Shown one piece after another: positions 1-6,938 of a stretch of 37,450 nt of DNA (position 1 is the stretch's first letter; every line of letters begins with the position of its first letter). Made by a program: the position numbers and the translations under genes. The notes under the pieces are model-generated. The model was given only the letters and a program-made list of their open reading frames with translations, did not search any database and was not told where the DNA came from. Source of the stretch: Lachnospiraceae bacterium (GTDB lineage: Bacteria; Bacillota; Clostridia; Lachnospirales; Lachnospiraceae). Location of the stretch: NCBI GenBank assembly GCA_017440375.1, contig JAFSHK010000012.1, positions 1 through 37,450 on the forward strand. The letters are read 5' to 3'.

Positions 1-825
1 AGTAGAATATGCATCATCAATTTCTACAAAACGATATTCATTGGAATTCCAGATAATGATTTCTTCGCAAAATCTGCTAAGGTGCATCATAATGGTAGAA
101 AGCGCCGATAAAAATTCAATCACATAGTCCCTGTCAGATACCGAATCCATACTATTCAAAGTCGGTCCTTCGAACCCAAGCAAAGAAGCTGTATAATGGC
201 GGTCAAGCGGATATGTTGTTCCCGCTAAAGCCCCTGCTCCAAGCGGACAATAATTCATACGGTGATAAATATCCTTCATACGAAGTCTGTCACGCTTAAA
301 CATTTCAAAATATGCTCCGATATGATGTGCCAAAGTTACCGGCTGCGCCTTCTGCAAATGGGTAAATCCCGGCATATAAGTTTCGGTATTTTCTTCCATA
401 ATTTTCAGAAGAGTTTCCAATAACGTTTTCACCAGACTATCTACCGCAAGTACTTCCATTCTGGTGTACATTCTCATATCAAGCGCTACCTGATCATTAC
501 GACTTCTTCCGGTATGCAATTTTTTCCCGGCATCTCCGATTCGTTCAATCAGGTTCGCTTCCACAAAACTGTGAATATCTTCATACTCTTCCGTAATCTG
601 CAAAGTACCATTTTCTACATCTTGTCTGATTCCGGTCAAGCCTTTTACAATCGCATCCTTTTCTTCTTTTGTAAGAATTCCCTGCTTCTCCAGCATAACA
701 ACATGTGCAATGCTTCCTTCAATATCTTGTACATAAAATTTCTGATCAAAAGAAATCGAAGCATTAAAATTGTATACCAGCTTGTCTGTTTCTTTGGTGA
801 ATCGTCCACCCCAAAGCTGTGCCAT
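1..825 (-). CDS. argH: argininosuccinate lyase (partial, C-terminus beyond window)
   Basis: Argininosuccinate lyase cleaves argininosuccinate to arginine and fumarate, the last step of arginine synthesis in the cytoplasm. Reading the minus strand from the ATG at 825 gives MAQLWGGRF, the conserved family start, then the HTGRSRNDQVA substrate-binding motif and a GFTHLQKAQP motif containing the family's conserved His. These are characteristic of the fumarase/aspartase superfamily. The first 275 codons are present and the gene leaves the window at base 1, so the conserved GSSxMPxKxNP loop is not seen. A GGAGG ribosome site lies 9 bases upstream of the ATG. It is divergent from the ABC transporter at 985. 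Neighbouring argG is not in the window. Identification is firm; only completeness is unknown. Confidence 0.95.
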   Translation of the reverse strand, partial: MAQLWGGRFTKETDKLVYNFNASISFDQKFYVQDIEGSIAHVVMLEKQGILTKEEKDAIVKGLTGIRQDVENGTLQITEEYEDIHSFVEANLIERIGDAGKKLHTGRSRNDQVALDMRMYTRMEVLAVDSLVKTLLETLLKIMEENTETYMPGFTHLQKAQPVTLAHHIGAYFEMFKRDRLRMKDIYHRMNYCPLGAGALAGTTYPLDRHYTASLLGFEGPTLNSMDSVSDRDYVIEFLSALSTIMMHLSRFCEEIIIWNSNEYRFVEIDDAYST

Positions 826-860
826 GCTACAAAACCTCCAGTTTATTAAATCTAAATTTG

Positions 861-889
861 ATGATACCATAAAAAATATGTTATTTCAA
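861..889 (-). promoter_or_regulatory. promoter for argH
   Basis: On the minus strand TTGAAA (889-884) and TATCAT (866-861) are separated by 17 bases, each matching five of six consensus positions. This fits a housekeeping sigma factor promoter about 35 bases upstream of the argH start. I saw no clear ArgR box beside it. Confidence 0.6.
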
Positions 890-922
890 TCAAAACCGCT
901 ATTTTTATACAGATATTCCCAT

Positions 923-950
923 TTGAAACACATATTTTTAATTTTATCAT
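923..950 (+). promoter_or_regulatory. promoter for ABC transporter genes
   Basis: On the plus strand TTGAAA (923-928) and TATCAT (945-950) are spaced by 16 bases, about 35 bases before the ATG at 985. A GGGAG ribosome site follows at 970-974. Together with the argH promoter it forms a divergent promoter region. Confidence 0.5.
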
Positions 951-984
951 AAAATATCTTATAAACATAGGGAGAGTTATTAGA

Positions 985-1752
985 ATGCAGCCTGTTTTAT
1001 CTTTAGATAATGTGTCTTACGCATATCACAATCTCAAAAGCGAAACACCTGCTTTATCCGAAATTTCTTTTCAGGTAAGAGAAGGCGAATTTCTTGCTAT
1101 TGCTGGTCCAAGCGGATGTGGCAAATCTACACTTCTCTCCATTATTGCAGGTTTGCTGAAACCGGAAAAGGGTTCTCTTACCTTCGGTTCCGCCTCTACA
1201 ATTGGTTATATGCTACAACATGATCATCTGTTTGAATGGCGAACCATTTACCAGAATGTCATCCTTGGACTGGAATTAAATAAAGCAATCACCAAAGAAA
1301 ATACAGATTATGTACTACAGCTTTTAAAGGATTATGGTTTGTATTCTTTTCGGGATAAAAAGCCTTCCGAATTATCCGGTGGCATGCGCCAACGCGCTGC
1401 ACTCATCCGTACTATGGCAATCAAACCGGATTTACTTCTTCTGGATGAACCTTTCAGTGCATTAGATTTTCAGACTCGTTTAACCGTATCTGCTGATATT
1501 GGCAATATCATCCGCAGCACCGGCAAAACTGCTATTTTAATTACTCATGATTTATCCGAAGCAATTACACTTGCAGACAGAGTTCTTGTTTTATCCAAAA
1601 GACCTGCCACAATAAAACATGAACTGCCAATTCATTTCGAGATTGATCGCACATCTCCCCTTGCTATACGTGCAACACCAATCTATCAGACTTATTTTAA
1701 TCTTTTATGGAAGGAGTTATCCGATGATCTTTCAGAAAACGAAATCACTTAA
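985..1752 (+). CDS. ABC transporter ATP-binding protein (nitrate/sulfonate/thiamine-precursor type)
   Basis: This 255-residue protein is the cytoplasmic ATPase of an import ABC transporter in the SsuB/TauB/ThiZ group. Walker A is GPSGCGKST (residues 41-49), the Q-loop is MLQHDHLFEW (about 75-84), the signature is LSGGMRQR (about 129-136) and Walker B is LLLLDEP (about 149-155), followed by the H-loop in LITHD. It overlaps the permease gene at 1724 by 29 bases, so the two are translationally coupled. No substrate-binding protein gene is present on either side; upstream is argH and downstream a terminator. The substrate therefore cannot be named. Taurine, alkanesulfonate, a thiamine pyrimidine precursor or riboflavin are all possible from the family. 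Confidence 0.9.
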   Translation: MQPVLSLDNVSYAYHNLKSETPALSEISFQVREGEFLAIAGPSGCGKSTLLSIIAGLLKPEKGSLTFGSASTIGYMLQHDHLFEWRTIYQNVILGLELNKAITKENTDYVLQLLKDYGLYSFRDKKPSELSGGMRQRAALIRTMAIKPDLLLLDEPFSALDFQTRLTVSADIGNIIRSTGKTAILITHDLSEAITLADRVLVLSKRPATIKHELPIHFEIDRTSPLAIRATPIYQTYFNLLWKELSDDLSENEIT

Positions 1753-2554
1753 TCTGACCAATCAACAGGCATATGTACTTGAACACCGTAAACATCATCA
1801 CCGGATTACTCTTTTCCGACTGTTGATACTTCTTGTTTTTCTTTTCTTATGGGAATATACGACACGCGTCGGTTATGTTGATATCTTCTTTTTCAGCTCA
1901 CCAACCGCCATTCTTCATTACCTATACGAAATGATAATGGATTTATCCTTTTTCAAACATACCGGTATTACTCTATTAGAAACCATTGTCAGTTTTCTGC
2001 TTGTTACTTTTTTCAGTCTCGCTCTGGCTACCTTACTCTGGTACCGAAGCATTTTGTCTGAAATTCTGGAACCTTATCTGGTTGTTCTGAATTCCCTTCC
2101 AAAATCTGCTCTGGCACCACTGTTAATTGTCTGGCTTGGTACGGGTTCAAGAACAATTATCGTTGCCGGTATCTCCGTTGCCGTATTCGGTTCTATTATC
2201 AGTTTATATACTGGTTTCTGTCAGGCAGATGAGGATATGTTAAAACTGATTTATACTCTAGGCGGTAATCGAAAGGATGCTCTGTTCAAGGTTATTCTTC
2301 CCAGTTCCATTCCTATGATTCTGAGTAATATGAAAGTTAATATCGGTCTTTCGCTGGTTGGTGTCATTATTGGTGAATTCCTTGCCGCCAGACAGGGACT
2401 TGGTTATCTGATTATCTACGGTTCTCAGGTATTCCAACTAAACATGGTTATTACTTCAATTATGATCTTATGTGCCATTGCTATGGGCTTATATAAAATC
2501 ATTCAAACCTTAGAGCATTATTACAAAAAGAAAACAAACACACTCAGCCAGTGA
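1724..2554 (+). CDS. ABC transporter permease (BPD_transp_1, SsuC/TauC/ThiX type)
   Basis: Integral membrane permease of 276 residues paired with the ATPase before it. The start at 1724 (MIFQKTKSL) is chosen because an AAGGAG ribosome site lies at 1710-1715; an in-frame ATG at 1619 lies deep inside the upstream gene and lacks such a site. Hydrophobic segments occur near residues 24-40, 70-95, 105-135, 145-170, 190-220 and 230-260. The EAA-type loop that contacts the ATPase is visible as LIYTLGGNRKDALFKVILPS, typical of this family. The C-terminus is short and polar. Function is ATP-driven uptake of a small organic ion. The missing binding protein must be encoded elsewhere or the pair is an orphan. 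Confidence 0.88.
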   Translation: MIFQKTKSLNLTNQQAYVLEHRKHHHRITLFRLLILLVFLFLWEYTTRVGYVDIFFFSSPTAILHYLYEMIMDLSFFKHTGITLLETIVSFLLVTFFSLALATLLWYRSILSEILEPYLVVLNSLPKSALAPLLIVWLGTGSRTIIVAGISVAVFGSIISLYTGFCQADEDMLKLIYTLGGNRKDALFKVILPSSIPMILSNMKVNIGLSLVGVIIGEFLAARQGLGYLIIYGSQVFQLNMVITSIMILCAIAMGLYKIIQTLEHYYKKKTNTLSQ

Positions 2555-2562
2555 AAAAAATC

Positions 2563-2588
2563 AAAGTCAGGCCTAATAGCCTGACTTT
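2563..2588. terminator. bidirectional Rho-independent terminator
   Basis: A perfect 10-bp stem, AAAGTCAGGC (2563-2572) with GCCTGACTTT (2579-2588), encloses a 6-base loop. It has a T run on its 3' side and an A run on its 5' side, so it can stop the ABC transporter transcript and the convergent nrdG transcript. Confidence 0.9.
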
Positions 2589-2591
2589 TTG

Positions 2592-3119
2592 CTAAATATC
2601 ATCACTCCACAGAACAACATTCCCTGCCTGTCTGGATTTTCTTACATCAATAATTCTCTGGTTGGAAGAACCACGAAAGCGCAAACTGATATCCTTCTTT
2701 TCTTCCACAAATTCTCCATCTACTATCACATCTAAGTAAGATAGTATTTCCTCTGTTTCCTTCCATTTTTTACAAAAAACATCCAGAAGCTCCTTCTCAT
2801 ATAGATAACCGGTATAACACCATATGGTTTTATTTGGATACTCCTCTTTTACTTTTCGCAGAAGCGGCAGAACACCTTGCTGATTTACGTATTCCATCGG
2901 TTCTCCTCCCAGTAAAGTAAGACCTGCTATATAAGATGGTTCTAATGCTTTCAGTATCTTCTCTTCTGCCTCCTTGTCAAACTCTCTGCCGTATTGAAAG
3001 TCCCATGTCATTTCATTAAAGCAGCCTTTGCAATGATGCGTACAACCACTGACAAAGAGCGTTACCCGAACTCCCGGACCATTTGCAATATCATAGCCTT
3101 TTATCTCCGAATAAAACAT
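2592..3119 (-). CDS. nrdG: anaerobic ribonucleoside-triphosphate reductase activating protein
   Basis: A 175-residue radical-SAM activase that uses a [4Fe-4S] cluster and S-adenosylmethionine to install the glycyl radical on NrdD. The cluster motif CTHHCKGC is at residues 26-33 (Cys26, Cys30, Cys33), in the NrdG-type CxxxCxxC form. LTLLGGEPM near residues 68-76 is the GGE SAM-binding motif. GGAGG lies 9 bases upstream of the ATG. It follows nrdD on the same strand after 55 bases, so they are almost certainly co-transcribed. Length is normal for the family. The presence of the pair fits anaerobic life. Confidence 0.96.
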   Translation of the reverse strand: MFYSEIKGYDIANGPGVRVTLFVSGCTHHCKGCFNEMTWDFQYGREFDKEAEEKILKALEPSYIAGLTLLGGEPMEYVNQQGVLPLLRKVKEEYPNKTIWCYTGYLYEKELLDVFCKKWKETEEILSYLDVIVDGEFVEEKKDISLRFRGSSNQRIIDVRKSRQAGNVVLWSDDI

Positions 3120-3174
3120 CTCGCGCCTCCATGCTCTATACGCTTACCAATATACTTGCTGAAACTACCGCCGT

Positions 3175-5337
3175 TTACAAATGCAGAACCCTCTCTTGAA
3201 TTTCCTGTGTACGTCCCTGATTCCAGTATTGTGTACCAATATAACCACAGGTACGCCTTGCCACATTCATTTTATCCTGCTCTCTGTTTCCGCAATTCGG
3301 ACATTCCCATACCAGTTTACCATGTTCATCTTTTACAATCTTAATCTCACCATGATAATTACACATCTGACAATAATCACTCTTCGTATTTAATTCCGCA
3401 TACATAATATTGTCATATATGTGCTTCATAACTGCCAAAACAGCATCAATATTATTCTCCATATTCGGAACTTCTACATAACTGATAGCACCACCCGGTG
3501 ACAATTCCTGAAACTGTGCTTCAAATGTCAATTTATCAAACGCATTGATATTCTCTGAAACATGTACGTGATAGCTATTCGTAATGTAATTTCTATCCGT
3601 AACACCTTCTATTATACCGAAACGTTTCTGCAGGCATTTAGAAAACTTATAAGTCGTGGATTCCAAAGGTGTTCCATACAAACTAAAATCAATATTGGTT
3701 TCCTTTGCCCATTTCTTACACGCATTATTCAAGTGATGCATTACTTCAAGTGCAAACGGAGTTGCTTCCGGGTTGGTATGCGATTTTCCGGTCATATATC
3801 GAGTACACTCACAAAGTCCCGCGTAGCCAAGAGAAATGGTGGAATAGCCACCGTAAAGCAGTTTGTCAATTTTTTCACCTTTTTTCAAACGTGCCAATGC
3901 ACCGTACTGCCAGAGAATCGGAGCCACATCCGAAGGTGTTCCCTTCAAACGATTATGTCTGCACATCAGTGCCCTCTTGCAAAGCTCCAGCCTTGCATCA
4001 AATATCTTCCAAAATTTATCCATATCTTTACCGGAGGAGCAGGCAATATCTACTAAATTTAAAGTAACTACACCTTGGTTAAATCTTCCGTAGAATTTTG
4101 GATTATCATTTTCATCATGGTATACGGTTAAGAAGGAACGACATCCCATACAGGTATAACAATTTCCACTCTTTAACTTTTTCATGATTTTCTCAGAAAT
4201 ATAATCCGGTACCATTCTCTTTGCAGTACACTGTGCTGCAAGCTTGGTCAAATACCAATATTTACTATCTTCATGAATATTATCTTCTTCCAAAACGTAA
4301 ATCAATTTCGGGAATGCCGGAGTAATATAAACTCCCTTTTCGTTCTTCACACCTCGAATACGTTGATTTAACATCTCTTCAATTATCATAGCAAGGTCGT
4401 CTCTTGTCTGACCTTCCGGCACCTCATCAATGTACATAAATACCGTAACAAACGGTGCCTGTCCATTCGTTGTCATCAGTGTAATCACCTGATACTGAAT
4501 CATCTGTACGCCTCGGTTAATTTCCTCCCGCACACGCATTTCTGCAATTTCATTGATTTGTTCCTGTGACAACTCAATATTCATCTTGTTCATTTCTTCC
4601 GCTACCTCTACGCGGAATTTTTCACGACTTATCTGTACAAATGGCGCAAGATGTGCTAATGAAATACTCTGACCACCGTACTGAGAACTTGCAATCTGTG
4701 CAATACACTGCGTTGCCACATTACAAGCAGTCGAAAAACTTTTCGGTGCATCAATCATTGTCTCGCTGATAACAGTACCATTCTGTAACATATCTTCTAA
4801 ATTCACAAGACAACAATTGTGCATATGCTGTGCAAAATAATCCGCATCATGAAAATGAATAATTCCCTGTTCATGTGCTTCTACAATCTCCGGCGGTAGC
4901 AAAAATCTCTTTGTAATATCCTTACTAACCTCACCCGCCATGTAATCACGCTGCACGCTGTTCACGGTTGGATTTTTATTAGAATTTTCCTGCTTCACTT
5001 CTTCATTATTACATTCAAGAAGGCTCAGAATCTGTTCGTCTGTAGAATTTGATTTACGCACGAGTGCACGTTTATAACGATAAGTAATATAATTTCTTGC
5101 CATTGTATAGGCATTATATTTCATCAACTGGTTCTCTACCATATCCTGAATTTCTTCCACACTCGGAGAATGTTTCATTTCAGCACAATGGTCCGCAACC
5201 ACTTCTGCAATAGAGTCAATTTCATCTTCTGTTAACTTGTCCGCATCTCTTACACTACTATTTGCTTTTTTGATGGCAGCAATAATTTTGTCCAAATCAA
5301 AAGTTACTTCTGCACCGCTTCGTTTAATAATCTTCAT
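3175..5337 (-). CDS. nrdD: anaerobic (class III) ribonucleoside-triphosphate reductase
   Basis: Oxygen-sensitive ribonucleotide reductase making deoxyribonucleotides from ribonucleoside triphosphates, 720 residues. An ATP-cone allosteric domain occupies about residues 1-90 (MKIIKRSGAEVTFDLDKI). Near the C-terminus two CxxC pairs (CQMC and CPNC, about residues 659-685) form the structural zinc site. The glycyl-radical loop RRTCGYIGTQYWNQGR starts at residue 694, with Gly698 as the expected radical site. The start is supported by GAGGTAGT just before the ATG. Transcription is likely from the promoter at 5387-5414, which overlaps a putative NrdR box. nrdG follows downstream. Confidence 0.97.
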   Translation of the reverse strand: MKIIKRSGAEVTFDLDKIIAAIKKANSSVRDADKLTEDEIDSIAEVVADHCAEMKHSPSVEEIQDMVENQLMKYNAYTMARNYITYRYKRALVRKSNSTDEQILSLLECNNEEVKQENSNKNPTVNSVQRDYMAGEVSKDITKRFLLPPEIVEAHEQGIIHFHDADYFAQHMHNCCLVNLEDMLQNGTVISETMIDAPKSFSTACNVATQCIAQIASSQYGGQSISLAHLAPFVQISREKFRVEVAEEMNKMNIELSQEQINEIAEMRVREEINRGVQMIQYQVITLMTTNGQAPFVTVFMYIDEVPEGQTRDDLAMIIEEMLNQRIRGVKNEKGVYITPAFPKLIYVLEEDNIHEDSKYWYLTKLAAQCTAKRMVPDYISEKIMKKLKSGNCYTCMGCRSFLTVYHDENDNPKFYGRFNQGVVTLNLVDIACSSGKDMDKFWKIFDARLELCKRALMCRHNRLKGTPSDVAPILWQYGALARLKKGEKIDKLLYGGYSTISLGYAGLCECTRYMTGKSHTNPEATPFALEVMHHLNNACKKWAKETNIDFSLYGTPLESTTYKFSKCLQKRFGIIEGVTDRNYITNSYHVHVSENINAFDKLTFEAQFQELSPGGAISYVEVPNMENNIDAVLAVMKHIYDNIMYAELNTKSDYCQMCNYHGEIKIVKDEHGKLVWECPNCGNREQDKMNVARRTCGYIGTQYWNQGRTQEIQERVLHL

Positions 5338-5377
5338 ACTACCTCAACCACTCTTTCCTTGCGAACTAATTGTTATC

Positions 5378-5393
5378 ACACTACATATTGTAT
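5378..5393 (-). promoter_or_regulatory. putative NrdR box
   Basis: The plus-strand 16-mer ACACTACATATTGTAT is a near-palindrome closely resembling the NrdR box consensus (ACACwATATAwTGTGT-like). It overlaps the -10 element of the nrdD promoter, a usual location for NrdR repression when dNTPs are abundant. NrdR normally binds two boxes about three helical turns apart. The only candidate partner (around 5415-5432) is weak, which lowers confidence. Confidence 0.5.
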
Positions 5394-5414
5394 CATGAAG
5401 GTTTTTTCTGTCAA
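5387..5414 (-). promoter_or_regulatory. promoter for nrdDG
   Basis: Minus-strand TTGACA (5414-5409, perfect) and TACAAT (5392-5387, five of six) are separated by 16 bases, about 50 bases upstream of the nrdD ATG. Confidence 0.75.
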
Positions 5415-5473
5415 GGTGTTGTACTTGTTGTTTCGTTAGGACTTTATACCCAGACCAATACATTATTTCCCAC

Positions 5474-5842
5474 TCAAATCATTTTATCCGGCTTTTTGTA
5501 TCCGATTTCAATCTGCGGATAGTTTTCTCCCAGAAAAGCCAGTACTGCCTGCGCATTCTCCCTCCGTTCAAACCGTAGCTTACATTCTTCCTTTGCGTCT
5601 TCCAATAGAAGAATCAGATAAAATTCTTTTAAAAGGAATTCACCGCATTCACCACTCTCTTCTCTCAGAAATGCATGTCTGATTTTCTCATAAGAAGTAT
5701 ATTTTACACTAATAAAATAGCGGTAAAAGAAATGATGTTCTCCCATTCTTCCTTCTCCCACTTGTTTTGCAGCTTTAAATTCTTCTTTCAAAATGTTTTT
5801 GTCCGTAATCGTTTCCGGTGCTGCTAATGCAATAAACTTCAT
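5474..5842 (-). CDS. hypothetical protein, 122 aa
   Basis: I do not recognise this family. The start at 5842 (MKFIALAAPE) is chosen because GAGGG lies just upstream; an in-frame ATG at 5872 would add MMWRIRNEGS but has no good ribosome site. The protein is soluble, without signal peptide or membrane segment. The C-terminal half alternates strand-like hydrophobic runs (EFYLILLLED, KLRFERRENA) with a final helix-like segment (AVLAFLGENYPQIEIGYKK). This looks like a small beta-rich domain capped by a helix, perhaps a PH-like fold, but that is only an impression. It sits between tRNA-Thr and the nrdDG promoter and may be read from a promoter overlapping the end of the tRNA. Confidence 0.65.
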   Translation of the reverse strand: MKFIALAAPETITDKNILKEEFKAAKQVGEGRMGEHHFFYRYFISVKYTSYEKIRHAFLREESGECGEFLLKEFYLILLLEDAKEECKLRFERRENAQAVLAFLGENYPQIEIGYKKPDKMI

Positions 5843-5900
5843 AGAACCCTCATTTCTTATCCGCCACATCACTCATATCACATTTTAGACATGAAAAAAG

Positions 5901-5973
5901 AGCTGGAAAAGGGACTTGAACCCTCGACCTACTGATTACGAATCAGTTGCGCTACCGACTGCGCCATTCCAGC
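5901..5973 (-). tRNA. tRNA-Thr (anticodon CGU)
   Basis: A 73-nt cloverleaf on the minus strand. Acceptor stem GCTGGAA/TTCCAGC; D stem GCGC/GCGC; anticodon stem ACTGA/TCAGT with loop TTCGTAA giving anticodon CGU for codon ACG; T arm GAGGG-TTCAAGT-CCCTT; discriminator U. CCA is not encoded. A run of six T directly follows the gene and probably ends transcription. Confidence 0.95.
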
Positions 5974-5994
5974 TCGTTACTAAACACAAATGTT

Positions 5995-6023
5995 ATTATA
6001 AGGGGTAATCCTCTTTTTTGCAA
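5995..6023 (-). promoter_or_regulatory. promoter for tRNA-Thr
   Basis: Minus-strand TTGCAA (6023-6018) and a perfect TATAAT (6000-5995) with a 17-base spacer. The predicted start leaves a leader of about 15 bases before the tRNA. The spacer overlaps one arm of the inverted repeat at 6001-6038. Confidence 0.7.
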
Positions 6024-6038
6024 GAATGAATTACCCCT
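6001..6038. repeat. inverted repeat AGGGGTAAT...ATTACCCCT
   Basis: Perfect 9-bp arms at 6001-6009 and 6030-6038 around a 20-base loop. It lies between the end of the mscS-like gene and tRNA-Thr. A T run follows on the plus strand only; on the minus strand, where the flanking genes are transcribed, the next bases are the TATAAT of the tRNA promoter. It may help end the mscS transcript, or act as an operator for the tRNA promoter. Confidence 0.6.
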
Positions 6039-6062
6039 TTTTGTAAAATTTTTAAAATTTCA

Positions 6063-6905
6063 TTAAGTGCGAGAATTTAAATGCACATCCACCTGATTAT
6101 ACGGAATTTCAATATCGACTTCATCCAAAGAACATTTGACTCCTTCGGTCAAGCGCCATTTTGTTTCCCAGAAATCGTCTGTTGTTGCGTAACAGCGAAC
6201 GACTAATTTTACCGCGCTGTCTCCAAGTTCATCTACAAACACTTTCTTCTCTTGATTCTGTAATACCTTATCATCATTATCCAACAACTTCATCAATGCT
6301 TCTCTTGCCACTTTAATATCTGCCTTATAAGAAATTCCTACCGGAATATCTATACGGCGCATTGTCATAGCACTTGCATTTGTTATACTGGAATTTGCCA
6401 AATCACCGTTCGGAATAATAACAACACGATTATCTGCCGTAGTCAGTTTGGTATAAAAAATTTGAATCTCATTCACATTTCCTTCATTCGCGCCCGCAAT
6501 AATATAGTCCCCCACTTTAAACGGTTTCAATAGTAAAATCAAAACACCGCCTGCAAAATTCGAAAGACTTCCTTGCACTGCAAGACCAATCGCTACTCCT
6601 GCCGATCCAAGCAAAGCTACAACACTGGCCGCATCCAGACCAAAACCTGATGCAATCAGAAATACCAGTAACACGTAGAGTGAAATTTTAATAAAAGAAT
6701 CCAAAAACTGTACCACACCGACATCCGCATTACTGCGTTTCATGGATTTTTTGAAAATTTTACGCACCAGCCGAATAAACTGTGAACCAATTACAAATAC
6801 AAGCAGTGCTAACAGCACACGTACACCGAATCGTAGTGCTGCATCCGGTAATTGCTGCAAATAAGACTGTATTAAGTCAATATCTATTTCTTCTGTTGTG
6901 CTCAT
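6063..6905 (-). CDS. small-conductance mechanosensitive channel, MscS family
   Basis: A 280-residue membrane channel that opens under membrane tension to release solutes during osmotic downshock. Three membrane segments are visible near residues 25-48, 65-85 and 90-130. The last is the pore helix TM3, with the Gly/Ala-rich pattern GSAGVAIGLAVQGSLSNFAG typical of MscS. The soluble beta domain follows, with GDYIIAGANEGNV and the VIIPNGDLANSSITN motif. Length matches E. coli MscS (286). GGAG lies before the ATG. It starts 33 bases after glgB, so DUF1015, glgB and this gene probably form one transcript. Confidence 0.92.
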   Translation of the reverse strand: MSTTEEIDIDLIQSYLQQLPDAALRFGVRVLLALLVFVIGSQFIRLVRKIFKKSMKRSNADVGVVQFLDSFIKISLYVLLVFLIASGFGLDAASVVALLGSAGVAIGLAVQGSLSNFAGGVLILLLKPFKVGDYIIAGANEGNVNEIQIFYTKLTTADNRVVIIPNGDLANSSITNASAMTMRRIDIPVGISYKADIKVAREALMKLLDNDDKVLQNQEKKVFVDELGDSAVKLVVRCYATTDDFWETKWRLTEGVKCSLDEVDIEIPYNQVDVHLNSRT

Positions 6906-6938
6906 TTTTCTCCAACCTTTACTTCTCTAAATTCTACA

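Noticed and set aside
3562..4093. Several plus-strand open frames inside nrdD
   Set aside because: They overlap the highly conserved nrdD coding sequence, lack ribosome sites and look like shadows.
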